Below, in pieces: positions 19,800-31,814 of a stretch of DNA of 64,000 nt; the stretch's first letter is position 1, and every line of letters starts with the position of its first letter. A model generated the notes under the pieces. It did not search any database, was not told the origin of the DNA, and worked only from the letters and a program-made list of their open reading frames with translations. The DNA comes from Lepidurus packardi (Eukaryota > Arthropoda > Branchiopoda > Notostraca > Triopsidae), in contig JAKZAN010000005.1 in NCBI GenBank assembly GCA_023053545.1, forward strand, positions 1,178,001 to 1,242,000. Reading direction: 5' to 3'. The position numbers and the translations under genes are program-made.

Positions 19800-22700
19800 G
19801 AGATAGCTGTGCTAGACTTTGGAGAACGTGTTGCATCAGTCACGTCAGCTTCTGCCAACTTGGGGAATTCCGAAGCGTCGGGGACGTAATTCCTCAGTTT
19901 ATTGTACCACTCCACGTGTTGCATCCATTTTTGTTTCTCGCTTGCGGCTTGCAGGCGTTTTGTCGCCTCAATTTGCTTGTGTCTTCAAAAGTTGAAAAGA
20001 TGCTTGAATATAAGCTGCGGTTCCCGTAGTTCATTTCAAAATAACGGTCTGTTGCAGAAGGGATACTTCAATCCCAAGAAGCTACTTATTTACAGCGATT
20101 CACGGGCGTCAGCAAGTGACTGTCTCTGAATATACCCCACCCTTGTAAGCCATGCATTCAACTACTATACTACCGATTTTTTTTAACGAAGAAGGATTTG
20201 TATTGACATTATTATACAACACCGATAATTGCGCAGAAGCTGTCACTTTCATTTAAGAAGTGAGATCCTTAAATGAATTTATTTTCACCCCAAGTAAGCC
20301 GTGAATTAACAAATTCACAATACTTTTAGCAATAAGAAAGATTCTGTATAACTATAAAAATACAACTTGTATAGTTGCCAAAACTGGACAACTTTACCGG
20401 GAAACAGTTGACATATCCTCTAATCGTTTCGCCTTTGGAGCACGGCACACTTACATAAAGCGGTTACATAAAGCAGAAGACGAGGAACACGAATGAACGA
20501 AGCATTTTTAATTCGTAAAAGCTCATGCACACCTGAAAAGCTACATACGTGCTCTGACTACGTTGCTACGACAAAATGCTTCTCCTTAGGCAAAGCGGAC
20601 AATCACATATTACAGATAAAGATATCAATTCATTCAGATAGACATTAAAAAAGCAAAAAAATATATCAGGGTCAGCATGACTTACCTTTTCTATGAGTGG
20701 ACGGAAGATATGTTCCGATTAAACCGAATGAAAAACTTACCAGCTGCAGCTGACACTTCAATTTTTAAACTCTTAATACGAGCCGCTGCAACACCATCCG
20801 TGATGTATCGATGGACGTACCGCAGGAATTTCCGGACAGGACAAACGCGCCTCGATTCGCTGCTTAACAGGTCAAACACTTCCGTAGGCTCGACTGACAA
20901 ACTAATAAGATTCAGATGTTACGTTTTTAATACATAACACAATGAAAAAAAAAACAGAAAAAAGGGAACTACTTGTCTAGAAATTCCTGAACGGTTTCCA
21001 TGTCCTTCTTTGTAGGCGCGGGAGCAGGGTCAGCCAAGTTAGCTGCAAAATATGATTAATTAGTTTTGCACTTAAAAATGTTTTCAGGCAATCACCGTCT
21101 GCTCTGTCTTTCATGCTCGTACGCTCCTCCCGCAACTGCTCTTCCGAATAGCCAAACTTGTCGAGTTCTTTTTGATGGTACGCCAATAAGCGAGGAACCT
21201 GTCGCGCAAACAGAGAAAAAGTTACCCCACTCAAGCCAGGAAGCCAAAATAAAATAGCAATGCATGAACACCTACCATTAGATACTTCTCTGTCAGAGCT
21301 TTCACCAACGCTTCTATTTTTTTGGTGTTCCAATAGATAACGTGATCGGTTAACATCTCATTTCGACCTGAGATTCATAAATATTAGTTCGAGAAAGTAA
21401 ATCCATCACCCCAAAATACTCACCTGCTTTGTCCATTCTTTTCGTAGTTTGCGCAGTCTTTGAAATGTAGGCGAAGCATAACTCGCAATGTTCCCCTGTG
21501 CACATGCCCAGCCCAAGCACATGACGAGCGCTCCAGCAAAGCTAGGCATGAAATATTTACAAAACTTGCTACATAATTGTGGAGTTTTACCTGGCAATTG
21601 AGGCAGTGTCCATGCGCATGCCAGACGGGAACAAAGTGCTCTGAGTTCTCCAGAATTTGCGGAAGGTCGTTTAGGGGATGGTCTTCACCAGCTCTTTTGA
21701 TCCGTTCAGCTGTGTCCCTCATGAACGGGTAGAGCTGGCACATAACATCACTGGCTACAAAGCATATTCGTCTTTGCTTTCCAAGCTCGTACTGGAGCAG
21801 CAGGGGGTACGAATAAATTTCCCCTCGGAACATGTTCAATCCTCCCAGTATGATTTCGTGCCGACACGCCACAATGCAGATGCCCGTTTCGTCCAATTTT
21901 GCAAACGACTGACATTCTGCACGCGCTGCTTTCCAGTCCGATGCTTTGCAGGTACTGGTCTGAGAGCCCTAATCGGAAGAGAAGACCACTCGTAAGGTTT
22001 CGTTTGTGAATACTGAAATAATTACTACCTTTGCTACACGCGTTTGTTTGAGCTGTCGTATGCTTGTATCAAAATCCGCTACGTGAGCGTCCGGTAAAAG
22101 GAATGCACTTTTCATATAAGATTCTCGAATAGAGCTGACAGTCTGTTTCAGAAAATTTGCTTGAGAAATATAGAAAACTTACTCGGAATTGTGCTTCCAT
22201 CTAAATACTTTCTTATTTCCATCAACGTGGACTACATGGCACGTCTCCCAGCATGAAGGGCACTGGAGTAAAGTCCAAGGAGCTTCACAGGCTTCATCAC
22301 TTGTCGGAGACGTTTCCATTTTGGCAATAAGGCTTAACAATCCGAACTTACAACGCCTCCACTCCTGATAGGCATCTCTAAACAATGTCGGGCAAATCTG
22401 CGTGACCTATGGTGTATTTGAATGAGCTTGTGACAAGCACAATCTTTTTAGAGCACAATAAAGGATACTTACAGATGCATTCAAGTCTTTCGACTTGCGT
22501 TCCAGAGTGGACAGAAGGGCTTTCGCTGAAAATCCCGGATTTTCCATTTTTGAATAGTGGAAGTCACGGAGCAATTCCACGCTGTAAACGGTGCACCCTA
22601 AGGAAAGCCCCACAATTAGGTTTCACTAATGGGTAGCGTCGTAGGATACCTTTGTAAAAATACGACGACGCTAAAAAATAATCTGAAAATATCAGACTGT

Positions 22701-23790
22701 CCCATTCCACTTTGGACATCGAACTGCAGCTCTTACATTTCAGTCCAGGAAGGAAGGTATCATGCCGACCTAAAAATAAACGGTTAGCGAAATAAAAGAG
22801 AAGCAGTACTAGTAGATATACCTCGATTACACACGTATACACAAAGGAGACCGATTGCATCTTCGACTTCCTCAGAGCCACAATGTTTACAAACTCGAGC
22901 CATGTCGATTGGAATTGCTCGACCTGGAAAAAGACAAGAAATGCAACAAATGTAAACGACTGAAAAAATATCGTAAGTTACAACATACTTTCAGTGGAAA
23001 TGCCATAAGAACCACCGCTTTCTGCTTTAAGCACTTGACAGGGCTGGAGGGCCATTAGATAGCCACACACCCAAGTATGGCGCAAATGTGTCGCCAAGAA
23101 AGTATGTTTCAGGGCGTCACATTCGATACATAAAGCGCCGCATCCGTCACTGCATCTAAAGTCAGAGTTTATTAAGTGATTTAGGGAGAAAGACATTACT
23201 TACCGGAGGACACTTGGAGACTTTTTACAGTTGAGGCAAATTTGCTTCGAGCGCAGGGCGGGCGACTCTTTTTTTATGATGCCGGTAAAAATTGTGGGTC
23301 GGACGGTGTCCCAACCAGCTGCTAGTCTATCGCGCCTTTCACGCCAACTATCGGCTGGGCGAGTTGACGTACGGTTCACATTGCTAGTAAATGTTTGCCT
23401 TGTGCACCTGTTGTCTCCGGAGTCGTTCTTCGGGTCTAAATTACAGAAAGAATTATAATTTTGATCAGTTTGCGTTACACAGTTCCAAGCTGAAATTACG
23501 TCTTACTTTCTTGAGAATCGATGAGCGTTTCCTGTACATCCGGAGCACGGCCATTCGTTCGCTTCGCACGAGAATGATTACCCACCTTTTGACGAGGTTT
23601 GGTGCGAGAATGTAACATTCCCGTAGTGGTAGTAAGGGACGCATGAAGAAACACTTGCTTTTTTCTATAGCGTTCGCGTTCTTTAATCTTCTTGGCCTCT
23701 TTTTTTTTGTCTTTCGAACTCTTCTTGCCGCTCCTTTGCTCTTAAAAGAACTGCCTTTACCGCTGCTTCGTTTTTCTTTGTTTTACCCAT
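19800..23790 (-). pseudogene. KDZ (Kyakuja-Dileera-Zisupton) transposase gene, copy A
   Basis: A many-exon transposase gene with introns of about 50-70 bp. Traceable exons include 23790-23507, 23435-23204, 23155-22989, 22923-22822, 22769-22650, 22597-22473, 22406-22183, 22142-22029, about 21950-21591, and further ones down to 19800. The N-terminal part has paired cysteine clusters (CLNC, CSDGCGALCIECD, CKHCG, CKSC, CPSC). The core has KLDETGICI, ACRHE, the MFRGEIYSYP stretch, DVMCQLYPF, VWHAHGH and TGEH, as in KDZ transposases. The first exon contains an A9 run near 23700 where one A too many breaks the frame. The last recognised exon (about 20000-19800) matches the C-terminus of copy B. The region 20130-20680 shows nothing recognisable. 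Confidence 0.8.
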
Positions 23791-24077
23791 GACAAAAAAT
23801 TTTACGTACGTAAACAAAACAAAGTCACGTGATCCCGCGCTGAAGCGAAACTTGTGGGTATATAATCCTGTGCGTACGAACAGGATGAGTGCAAGGCGAT
23901 CCTGTGGTTTCGCACAGGATCCCGTCTGATAATGTGTTGAGTCGGAGAGTGGGTAGCGAGTCGGGGTATGTAGCGGTAGTCAGGAGAAGTAGAGTTAAGG
24001 CGGTGATTTTGATTGTTGGAGTTTTGTGATTAAAAGTGATTTATGTTGACAATACAGTGGAATTAAACGAACCCAGC

Positions 24078-24425
24078 TCATTTCCAGGGGTTTTCCTTTC
24101 GGACATTTATAATTATCCAAATTACAACTTTCCCCTCACAATAGTAAGGGTGGTCGTCCATGCAGAAATCACCCGCTCCACTCTGCGTTATAGCCTTCAG
24201 ACTATCGCGGTAATCTCTCTTAAGGTTGCGCACTTTTTCCTTGATTTGCTCCCATGTTCGCGTGTAATTTGATTCCGACATCTTGGCCACCAACTCTTTG
24301 TACAGCGGTTCCTTTCGCTTCATCCCGTCAAACTTTTTTTGCATCTCGGCATCACCCCAGAGCTGAATTAGCAACTTTGTCTCTTCAGTTCCCCACATCA
24401 TCCTCTTCTTCTTGGGGTCACTCAT
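24078..24425 (-). CDS. Myb/SANT-like DNA-binding domain exon
   Basis: From ATG 24425 the frame encodes a basic start, then MWGTEETKLLIQLW, a KFDGMKRKEPLY helix and a TWEQIKEKVRNLKRDYR helix. This is the three-helix pattern of Myb/SANT-like (trihelix, Myb_DNA-bind_4) domains found in transcription factors and in many transposon-encoded accessory proteins. About 90 residues are recognisable. A GTAATT near 24100 could be a splice donor, but no following exon was found, since the next sequence downstream is the start of KDZ copy A on the same strand. It may be an orphan exon or a separate small gene belonging to the KDZ element. Confidence 0.6.
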   Translation of the reverse strand: MSDPKKKRMMWGTEETKLLIQLWGDAEMQKKFDGMKRKEPLYKELVAKMSESNYTRTWEQIKEKVRNLKRDYRDSLKAITQSGAGDFCMDDHPYYCEGKVVIWIIINVRKENPWK

Positions 24426-24887
24426 ACTTTCGCTAAAACAAACATAACAAAAATAAGTGCGGTTCCTTGTAGTGTGCGACACAACTTCACTTTTCTGATA
24501 TCAATGGGAATCACGATAAAAAGAGTAAAACAACGTGATGGCTAAAAGGCGATTTATGTGTGGCAAGTATTTATGACTGTTGTGTATTTAAAGTGATTCT
24601 TACTTGAAACGCAAAGTCTATCGATGAAAAGTTCAACACGCTGGTCACAAAACGTACAAATGCTTTATTTACATTACAAGTCACTCCCTCTCTAGTCTTG
24701 ACGCGAAACGATCCTCAACTCACCACTGCTGGCCCAGGCCCCTGATCCGAAAAGTGGTTTCGAAACCTCTCACCAAACCCCACTTTGAACTAGAGTTTGG
24801 CCAGTGGAAACATGTGAGTTCGGGAACTCGAGTTGAAATCCCACTTGAACTCGAGTTCAGCCGGCAGTGGAAACACACTCATAATCT

Positions 24888-25077
24888 AACCTAACTTAAT
24901 AACCTAACCTAAGCTAACCTAACTTAATAACCTAAGCTAACCTAACTTAATAACCTAACCTAAACTAACCTAACCTAATCAAACCTAAACTAACCTAATC
25001 AAACCCAAACTAACCTAACCTAAACCTATCCTAACTTAACCTAACCTAACCTATCCTAACTTAACCTAACCTAAACT
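24888..25077. repeat. Degenerate CCTAA (arthropod telomere-type) array
   Basis: About 190 bp of CCTAACCTAA, CTTAATAA and CTAAAC variants. TTAGG/CCTAA is the usual arthropod telomere repeat. Here it is interstitial and joined at 25078 to a sequence shared, inverted, with the OTU element's 3' region. Confidence 0.85.
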
Positions 25078-25079
25078 AA

Positions 25080-25350
25080 TGTATTTACAATCCAACTACC
25101 ATTTTTGAATTCGAGTGACACCCGTTTGTCATTCGTTTTTCGAGAACGTTTTGAAACCATAATACACACTAGTGTCACTTTTATCTCGGATTTCCGAAAC
25201 TGGAGAACCTGTTGAACAACAGTACAACACGTTCTCCGGATTTAGTTACGAATATATGTACAGTATACCCAGATAAAAGATGACACCGTCGTGTCTTAAG
25301 AATTTGCGTTTTACGCCCCTAGGAGTGCTGTTGTTCTTCCTTAGGGCTTT
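25080..25350 (-). repeat. Dispersed repeat shared with the OTU elements and the foldback arms
   Basis: 25080-25260 is the reverse complement, with divergence, of blocks at 40500-40640 and 40835-40870 in the OTU element. 25230-25350 matches the foldback arms (35885-35990, and inverted at 34125-34210), including a TCCTTAGGG/CCCCTAGGAGTG motif. It therefore combines pieces of both neighbouring element types and could be a remnant of their common ancestor. Confidence 0.7.
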
Positions 25351-28300
25351 TGTTTACAAACATTGGTTGTTGAAAATCGGAAAAAATAATGAATAAAAGG
25401 AATATTAGGGAGACCGAGCAGAAGTTGGCTTCGGCGATCGGTGAAATGTTGAAAGAACGTTATGAAGCTGTACAGAAAAGAAAAAAGGAAGCTGAAAAAG
25501 CAAAGAGTAGAAAAAATGGCGGAAAAAGTCCTGGTAAACTGTATATACACACAAGAGCCGGAACATTGCAATCCTCAAACCGACCATCGCGTATTTCCAA
25601 AACTAAGACCACTGGTATAGCGAAAACTCTTAATCTTAACGATGGTGCGTCGACCTCTGAACCTTTCGTGTCCGAAGCTCCAGAAATTCCCCAGGCCCAA
25701 GCGTGTAAGGAAGCTAAGTTAGAATATTTATTCTCGTTGGTTAAATGTTTTATTATTGTAGGTAATCGCGTTGAGCCAGTGAGGCTCAGGAAACTTTTGG
25801 ATGAAAATACGTTCACTGAAGGGCAACCAAATCCACCTCCTTCTCGGACTTGGACTGAAAGGAGAGAAAAGAGATCTTCAGGGTGGGAAGCAAGAAGGCC
25901 GGAAATATTCACTGCTTTTTTCAAGGAAAAATCTTCTCCTTTCACTAATAAGAATTGTGTTAAATGCAACCCAAATCCGGCGATTATTAGGTACTTTTTA
26001 AGTGCTTCTATTATTTAATTTGTGAAGCATTGCAGGTGCGAAGACGGCTGTGGGGCTTTGTGCGTCACATGTGACACATTAAAACACAAATTCTTAGCTA
26101 CGCACCTTCGTTATACTTGGGCTGTTGGTTTTAAGACGACCCTTAAACCTTGTCAGACTTTAGTTTTACAGCAGGGTGGATCATACTCTCTGGGCAACGA
26201 TGGTATATCTTCTTAATAAATCGATCAGGAAAAAACATTGAACTCTTTCATCTGCTTTAGATCGTGCAATCCCGGCAAGTCTTGAAAGCAATTGTAAAAA
26301 GTGCGGCTCTGGAGAAGTCGAGTGCATTATTAATATCCCCTGCAAATTCGTGTCCATGCGAGGTATTCTGTCAGAGAAGTAGTAATGTCCTATCACTTGC
26401 ATTTCTTTTTTATTTCCCATTAGGTCGACATGATGTATTCCTTCCGGCCGTGAAATGCCATTCGTGCACTTTCATTCATAAAGTCGATTGGGAAAATCTC
26501 GTTTCTTCTAACTATTTCGCTGGTTCGTCCAATATGTACGGAGGTATAAACGGGACCTTTAAAGACTGATTGCCTAACTCTTTTCTACTCTTACTTTAAA
26601 GGGTGCTATATATTCTCGACCGAAACACTATATATATAAACACTATATATACACTATATATTCTTCTTTTTAAGAATGGAAAGTCCTGGACTCGCAGTAA
26701 GAGCGTTTCTTGCTTCCCTTCAACGTCTCTCAAAAGACTTAGATGCACGTGTAAGTATTGTACTGGTTGAATGCATAGCAATCACGACTTATTCTATTTC
26801 TCTTGTACTGTACCTCTTTTCTGTAGGTAATGAACATCCCCCCAACCGCATTTAAGGACGCGTTTGAAGAATGGGTTCGATGCATGTCCGGACTGAACGG
26901 TTTTGTCGATGAGGTGGAATCTGGCCGTGATCGCTCACCAGGGAGAAAAGGTTTTCGTTTGCACTGCCCAGCGTGTCATAAAATGTGCCATGTCGTTCAT
27001 GTTGATGGCAACAAGAAGGTGTATAGATTCAAACTTAAATCCAGGTATCGAATGGTACACTCATAGCGAGGTAATTCACGAGTATGTATGTATATTCAGA
27101 TCCTTGCGCCGCTGTTATTCAGAGGGCGTGTTTTTGTTTCCTGACGAGGAAGTTTTAAGCTTTGATGCCGCAATAAATAACTTGAGGCAGAAACGTTTGT
27201 CAAGGGTTTGTACGCTTACGGCGTTAGTTATAGCAACTAATTATTTTATTACAATTTCAGGGGAAGAAAAACAATTGCAAGGCAAGGAAAGCGGCTAGGG
27301 CTGAGTGCCAGTCGTTCATTAAACTAGACGAGACTGGGGTTTACATTGCATTATGCCGACATGAGTTCATTCTGGGCGGCCTCAACATGTTTAGAGGCGA
27401 AATTTACTCTTATCCGCTCTTTCTACTACGTGAACTTTGCCGAGAAATTAACGTTCGGTTTATTTCTATGGATGTCATGTGCCAATTTTGGCCATTTTTG
27501 GAGGGCCTGACCAGTGACATTAGGGCCGTATTGGAGCAGGGTAACGATCACCCCCTTAGCGACGTTGTCGATATGCAGAAAAACGTGACTCGTTTCCTTT
27601 CTGTGTGGCATGCCAAGAATCATAATGCAGACTGCGAGGTGAGCTACCTAGATTTTCTATATAATTTTGCTGAATAATCATGTTTAGCTCGTTTGGAGCG
27701 GAACTTTCCAGGAGGGACTCGGCACAAGCACGGGTGAACACGTAGAACTCGTAAACGCCTATGCTTCAGGAATCGGCCAGACGACCAAGCGTATGGACAA
27801 AGCTGGTAAGTTTCAAGTAACTGGAGTTTTTCTGTAGCTGCTTTGATTTTCCTAGGTCGAAATGAAATGCTGACGCAACACGCGGTGTACTGGAATACCA
27901 AGAATGAGGAATCGCTGCCAGAAGCTCTTTCAGAAAGATACGAAGAGGTAATTGATTGAGTACTATATCTATTCTTTTTCGCTATGTTTTTCTGCTTTTT
28001 ATGCAAATACTGCTACTGCCAGAAAAAGAATAGTTATTTTGTTGATGTGCCTGCAGATTCCTAAACAGATCTGTTCCCTCGAAGAAGAGCTGCAAGGATA
28101 CGGCTTCAGTGGTGATCAGTTGCGTGCAGAGCGAGACTCCTGGAGGCAAAAGGCAGATGGTACAATTCTGTTTTGTTAATTATGTCTTGCAATATTCCGT
28201 GTTTATCTCGTAGCAAACTTGTCAGATCCAGCTCGTGCTCCGACACCGCGAGAGGTCGAAATAGTCGAAAAGTTTTTTCACAGGTAAAAATTTTCTGTTT

Positions 28301-28983
28301 CGTATATAACTTCTGAACTTAACGTGTTTCAATTAATTAAATAGTCTGCCAGCCGAAAGTGAAAGTATCGAAGACGACATCTACGACCCACCGGAACTGG
28401 ACCCAATAACATCGGGAGCAGTGAAAAAATGTTTGCAACACACATACCGTTTTGTTGCAGAAGGAAAACTCAAAGCCCAAATTAGGAGCTTAAAAAGAGA
28501 AATCTCAGCTGTAGCGGGTAACTATCTATTTTGTGAAGTTGAATTGCCAATGGTGCGTAAAAGATGAAAAGTAACATTAAAGGTAAGTTGCTGTAAGTTT
28601 TGTCTCTACATGGTTATATTATAGTGTCTATTAGTCTTCCGATTCTCTGGGTTAGTTCTTGTAGTCTAATTTAGATTCCGTGGATTGTAGTTGTGCATGC
28701 CAAATTGTTGCAGTAGGCATTAAGCATGACTTTTTGCTTTATCGGTTTCAAAGTGGGGCGCAGATAGGTGAAGATTGCGAGCATGGTTTTTATGTGTAAA
28801 TTTTATGTATTTTTATAAATACATGAATTTTGCTTAAGGGGACTGTATTTCCGTAAATGCGAAAATAAGTGCGAAAATTTCCTTTGGTGTAGAATGCGTA
28901 AGTATCAGGCCTCAAAATAATTGAGGCAGTTCGGAAACCAGAAAGACAAGAGCGTCTTCCTGCTCAGGGTGGGATATTTTATA

Positions 28984-29046
28984 TGGCCAAACACGTGGCC
29001 AAACACATGTGGCCAAACACGTGCCAGTCGCGTGATGTCACGTGAC
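28984..29046. promoter_or_regulatory. Cluster of E-boxes in a small tandem repeat
   Basis: Three copies of a TGGCCAAACAC unit place CACGTG, CACATG and CACGTG at 28992, 29004 and 29018. A further TCACGTGA follows at 29038. E-boxes of this type bind bHLH-family factors. Whether this cluster works as a regulatory site is not shown by sequence. Confidence 0.45.
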
Positions 29047-29214
29047 TCAGGAGGGCTGAGATCCGCTTCACATATTTTGTCAAAATCAAAGGCGAAAAAG
29101 GGCTGGATACCAATTTTTTCGTCTTTATCTTCCAAACGCCAGACTTACGAGATCCCTAATCGGTATCAGCTTAAAATGAATTAATTAAAATTGGGTAAAC
29201 TTGTGTCACTATAG

Positions 29215-30030
29215 ACCCTTTGTACTATACGCAAAAGCCCGCCAACCCTGTAAGTTTCCAAGGGCGTTTTTTGAGATCAATTACTATTATAAAAGAGTCA
29301 AACTTGTAACTTGCTGAAAACGATATAGTTTTGCGTATTGGAGGCCTTTTCGATACATATGAGCCTAAAAGAGTTAATTTCTTTGAGATCGGGGAATCTG
29401 TGTCACTGTTCCCTTTGTACTATACGCAAAAGCCCGCCAACCCTGTAAGGTTCCAAGGGCGTTTTTTGAGATCAACTACTATTATAAAAGAGTCAAACTT
29501 GCTGAAAACGATAAATTTATACGTATTGGAGACTTTTTCGATACATATGACCCTAAAAAAGTTAATTTCGTTGAGATCGGGGAATCTGTGTCACTGTTCC
29601 CTTTGTCCTATACGCAAAAGCCCGCCAACCCTGTAAGGTTCCAAGGGCGTTTTTTGAGATCAACTACTATTATAAAAGAGTCAAACTTGCTGAAAACGAT
29701 AAATTTATACGTATTGGAGACTTTTTCGATACATATGACCCTAAAAAAGTTAATTTCGTTGAGATCGGGGAATCTGTGTCACTGTTCCCTTTGTCCTATA
29801 CGCAAAAGCCCGCCAACCCTGTAAGGTTCCAAGGGCGTTTTTTGAGATCAACTACTATTATAAAAGAGTCAAACTTGCTAAAAACGATATAGTTATGCGT
29901 ATTGGAGGTCTTTCGGAGAACATGTGAGCTCAAAAGTGTTACATTCTTTCATATGGAGAAACCGTGTCAGTTGTCCCTTAATTTCTCCTACACGCAAAAG
30001 CCGGTAATTCTCTGGAAGGCGCACAGGGCA
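29215..30030. repeat. Five-unit tandem repeat of about 188 bp
   Basis: The motif GCAAAAGCCC starts at 29231, 29426, 29614, 29802 and 29994, giving spacings of 195, 188, 188 and 192 bp. Units 2-4 are nearly identical and the outer ones are diverged. Short ORFs recur in each unit, but the two open frames at 29331-29636 and 29588-29824 are simply products of the periodicity. It lies inside KDZ copy B. Confidence 0.9.
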
Positions 30031-31042
30031 TTTTTGGGATCTACTGTTACATATGCTACTTCTGTTAGGAAATTTATTGAGAATATCCCAGCTAAAGTGA
30101 TGTAGTTGCTTACTTTTAATTCAGACCAATTGTGTTGCTTTACTTATTCTAAGATGCAAATTATTTCATTATTCTAAGATCTGCAAATTATTTAGCTATT
30201 CTTAAGCTCTGCACTGTATTGTATATAATAAGCACGCAGATCACAAACACGACTCAACCTTGTAGGGCCCGCATTATATTTTTTGGTTACCCTTATTAAT
30301 GATGCCAGAGTGTAACTTTTAAACTAGAAAACTTACTGAATTTATAGAAGTATATAATTATGCTGAATGAGTTCTATGTTCTTTTTTGCTTCCGGCTGGA
30401 ATACGTGTAGGAAACCTCTGACTATTTAACGTCTGAGTATTTTCAGTGTCGTATGGAATTCGCGATTGGAGAGTAGTCTACAACCGAATGGTTTCGTGAT
30501 TATACGCGTATTGTTCGGCCAGTCCTGGTAAGTACTGTTTTTTTACCAAATAATATTGGCGAGTGATTACCTGGAAAGCTTTTGTGTCAGCCTTTATTCA
30601 AATAAGATTAATCAACCTTTTGTGTGTCGTCTTTTTGTGTATTTCTTACAATATATGCTATCTTCCTGTATTGCAATTTGGTAACACTTTTCAAGTAACC
30701 ATAGTATGCTTTGGTGAAGTGCTTCTTTATTGTTTCGCATGGCCAGTCGTAATTATGTTGCAGGGTTTATTTAAGCTTCTGTGTAATACGTAAATAATTT
30801 CCACTCCAGTAAATGTGTCATATAATATTTATTGCGTGCTATATAATAGCTGGGATTTGCAATTTTGGGTAAATATATATATACACTTCGGAATATTTGG
30901 GAATATTTCGGAATATTTTGTTTTATTTGTAGTTCAGGAAAGTTTCCCATTAAGCGCGTTCATTTTATCTCTGAGTACCAATCACATTTTAAAAACCTGT
31001 TTCCAGCCTTTATCTAATCTTATTCAACCCTAATTTTGTACA
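30031..31042. other. AT-rich sequence within KDZ copy B
   Basis: No domain, repeat or good exon was recognised between the 188-bp array and the next KDZ exon at 31043. Short ORFs here are hydrophobic and low in information. Confidence 0.4.
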
Positions 31043-31814
31043 GACACAAGCAAAAAGCGCGACCGTAAAAGAAAGGAAATACGCAACGTCAAGGACAAAT
31101 GGGACCACAAGATCTTTATGTATAATAAACTCCGAAACTATGTCGGGAATGCCACCGGGTTTCCTCCTTTGTGGCAAGACGAAGACGAAGAAGAATGCGT
31201 TTTCGCTGAAGGTAGGCTCTCATTCGTCTAGTCATTTTCGTTAAAAAATTACTTAAAAAAAAACTTAGGTGAGGGCCAGACGAAGAAAAAAGCTATTTTG
31301 CTTTTTACGAAAGTAGAACGCCTTCAAGAAGAACGTATCATAATTGAAAGAGAAATGGAGGATGTCGTTTCGTATTACAGCGAGAAGGAGAAGGCCCTGA
31401 CAAACACTGATGTTTATCAAGTTTGTCCGCCTTACAAATCAGGCAGGTACAGTTTGCCTCAGCCATGCGAGGAGACGGTAGTGAAAGGCATGCGGGCTTT
31501 GCTTGCAAGAAGGAAGCAATATGCGCTTTTATGCAAAGCTGAGGCCATCAGACTATTTCGAGGTGCAGTCTATGAGCACAACCTGCACGTAGAAAATAAT
31601 CCTGACTCGTCATCTGAGGAAGACGATTCTGACGAAGAATTGGAGGATGAATTCATAGGTAAGTATCATAAAAAGCTAACACTTATTTAATAAGGATCAC
31701 GAATGCTTTATGTATAACTGGTTCACACACTGGTTCACTTCGTAACTTCCAGACAGTAATCTTTCCGCTTCGAATTCTATCACCTATTGTACATTAAAAC
31801 GACAATCAAGACTA

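Larger units (their letters stand above)
25389..31688 (+). pseudogene. KDZ transposase gene, copy B, diverged paralogue of copy A
   Basis: The exon order is the same as copy A but on the opposite strand. It starts at 25389 with a charged helical N-terminus. The Cys clusters CVKC and CEDGCGALCVTCD follow near 25960-26080, CKKCG near 26300, CHSC near 26460 and CPAC near 26970. The core KLDETGVYI is near 27325, with CRHEF, DVMCQFWPF, VWHAKNH (27606) and TGEH. The C-terminal exons are at 28055-28165, 28215-28285, 28350-28520, 31043-31213 and 31268-31660. At protein level it is clearly homologous to copy A but far from identical. A TA-rich expansion near 26620-26665 introduces an in-frame TAA, so it is probably inactive. 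An intron or insertion of 2.5 kb (28520-31043) holds a tandem array. Confidence 0.8.

Noticed and set aside
29331..29824. Two overlapping ORFs with a repeated 60-residue peptide
   Set aside because: They follow the 188-bp tandem repeat. The unit length is not a multiple of three, so the frame changes from unit to unit, and there is no start-site or domain evidence.
29215..30030. Possible CRISPR array
   Set aside because: Units are 188 bp, contiguous and without spacers, in a eukaryotic genome; it is an ordinary tandem repeat.
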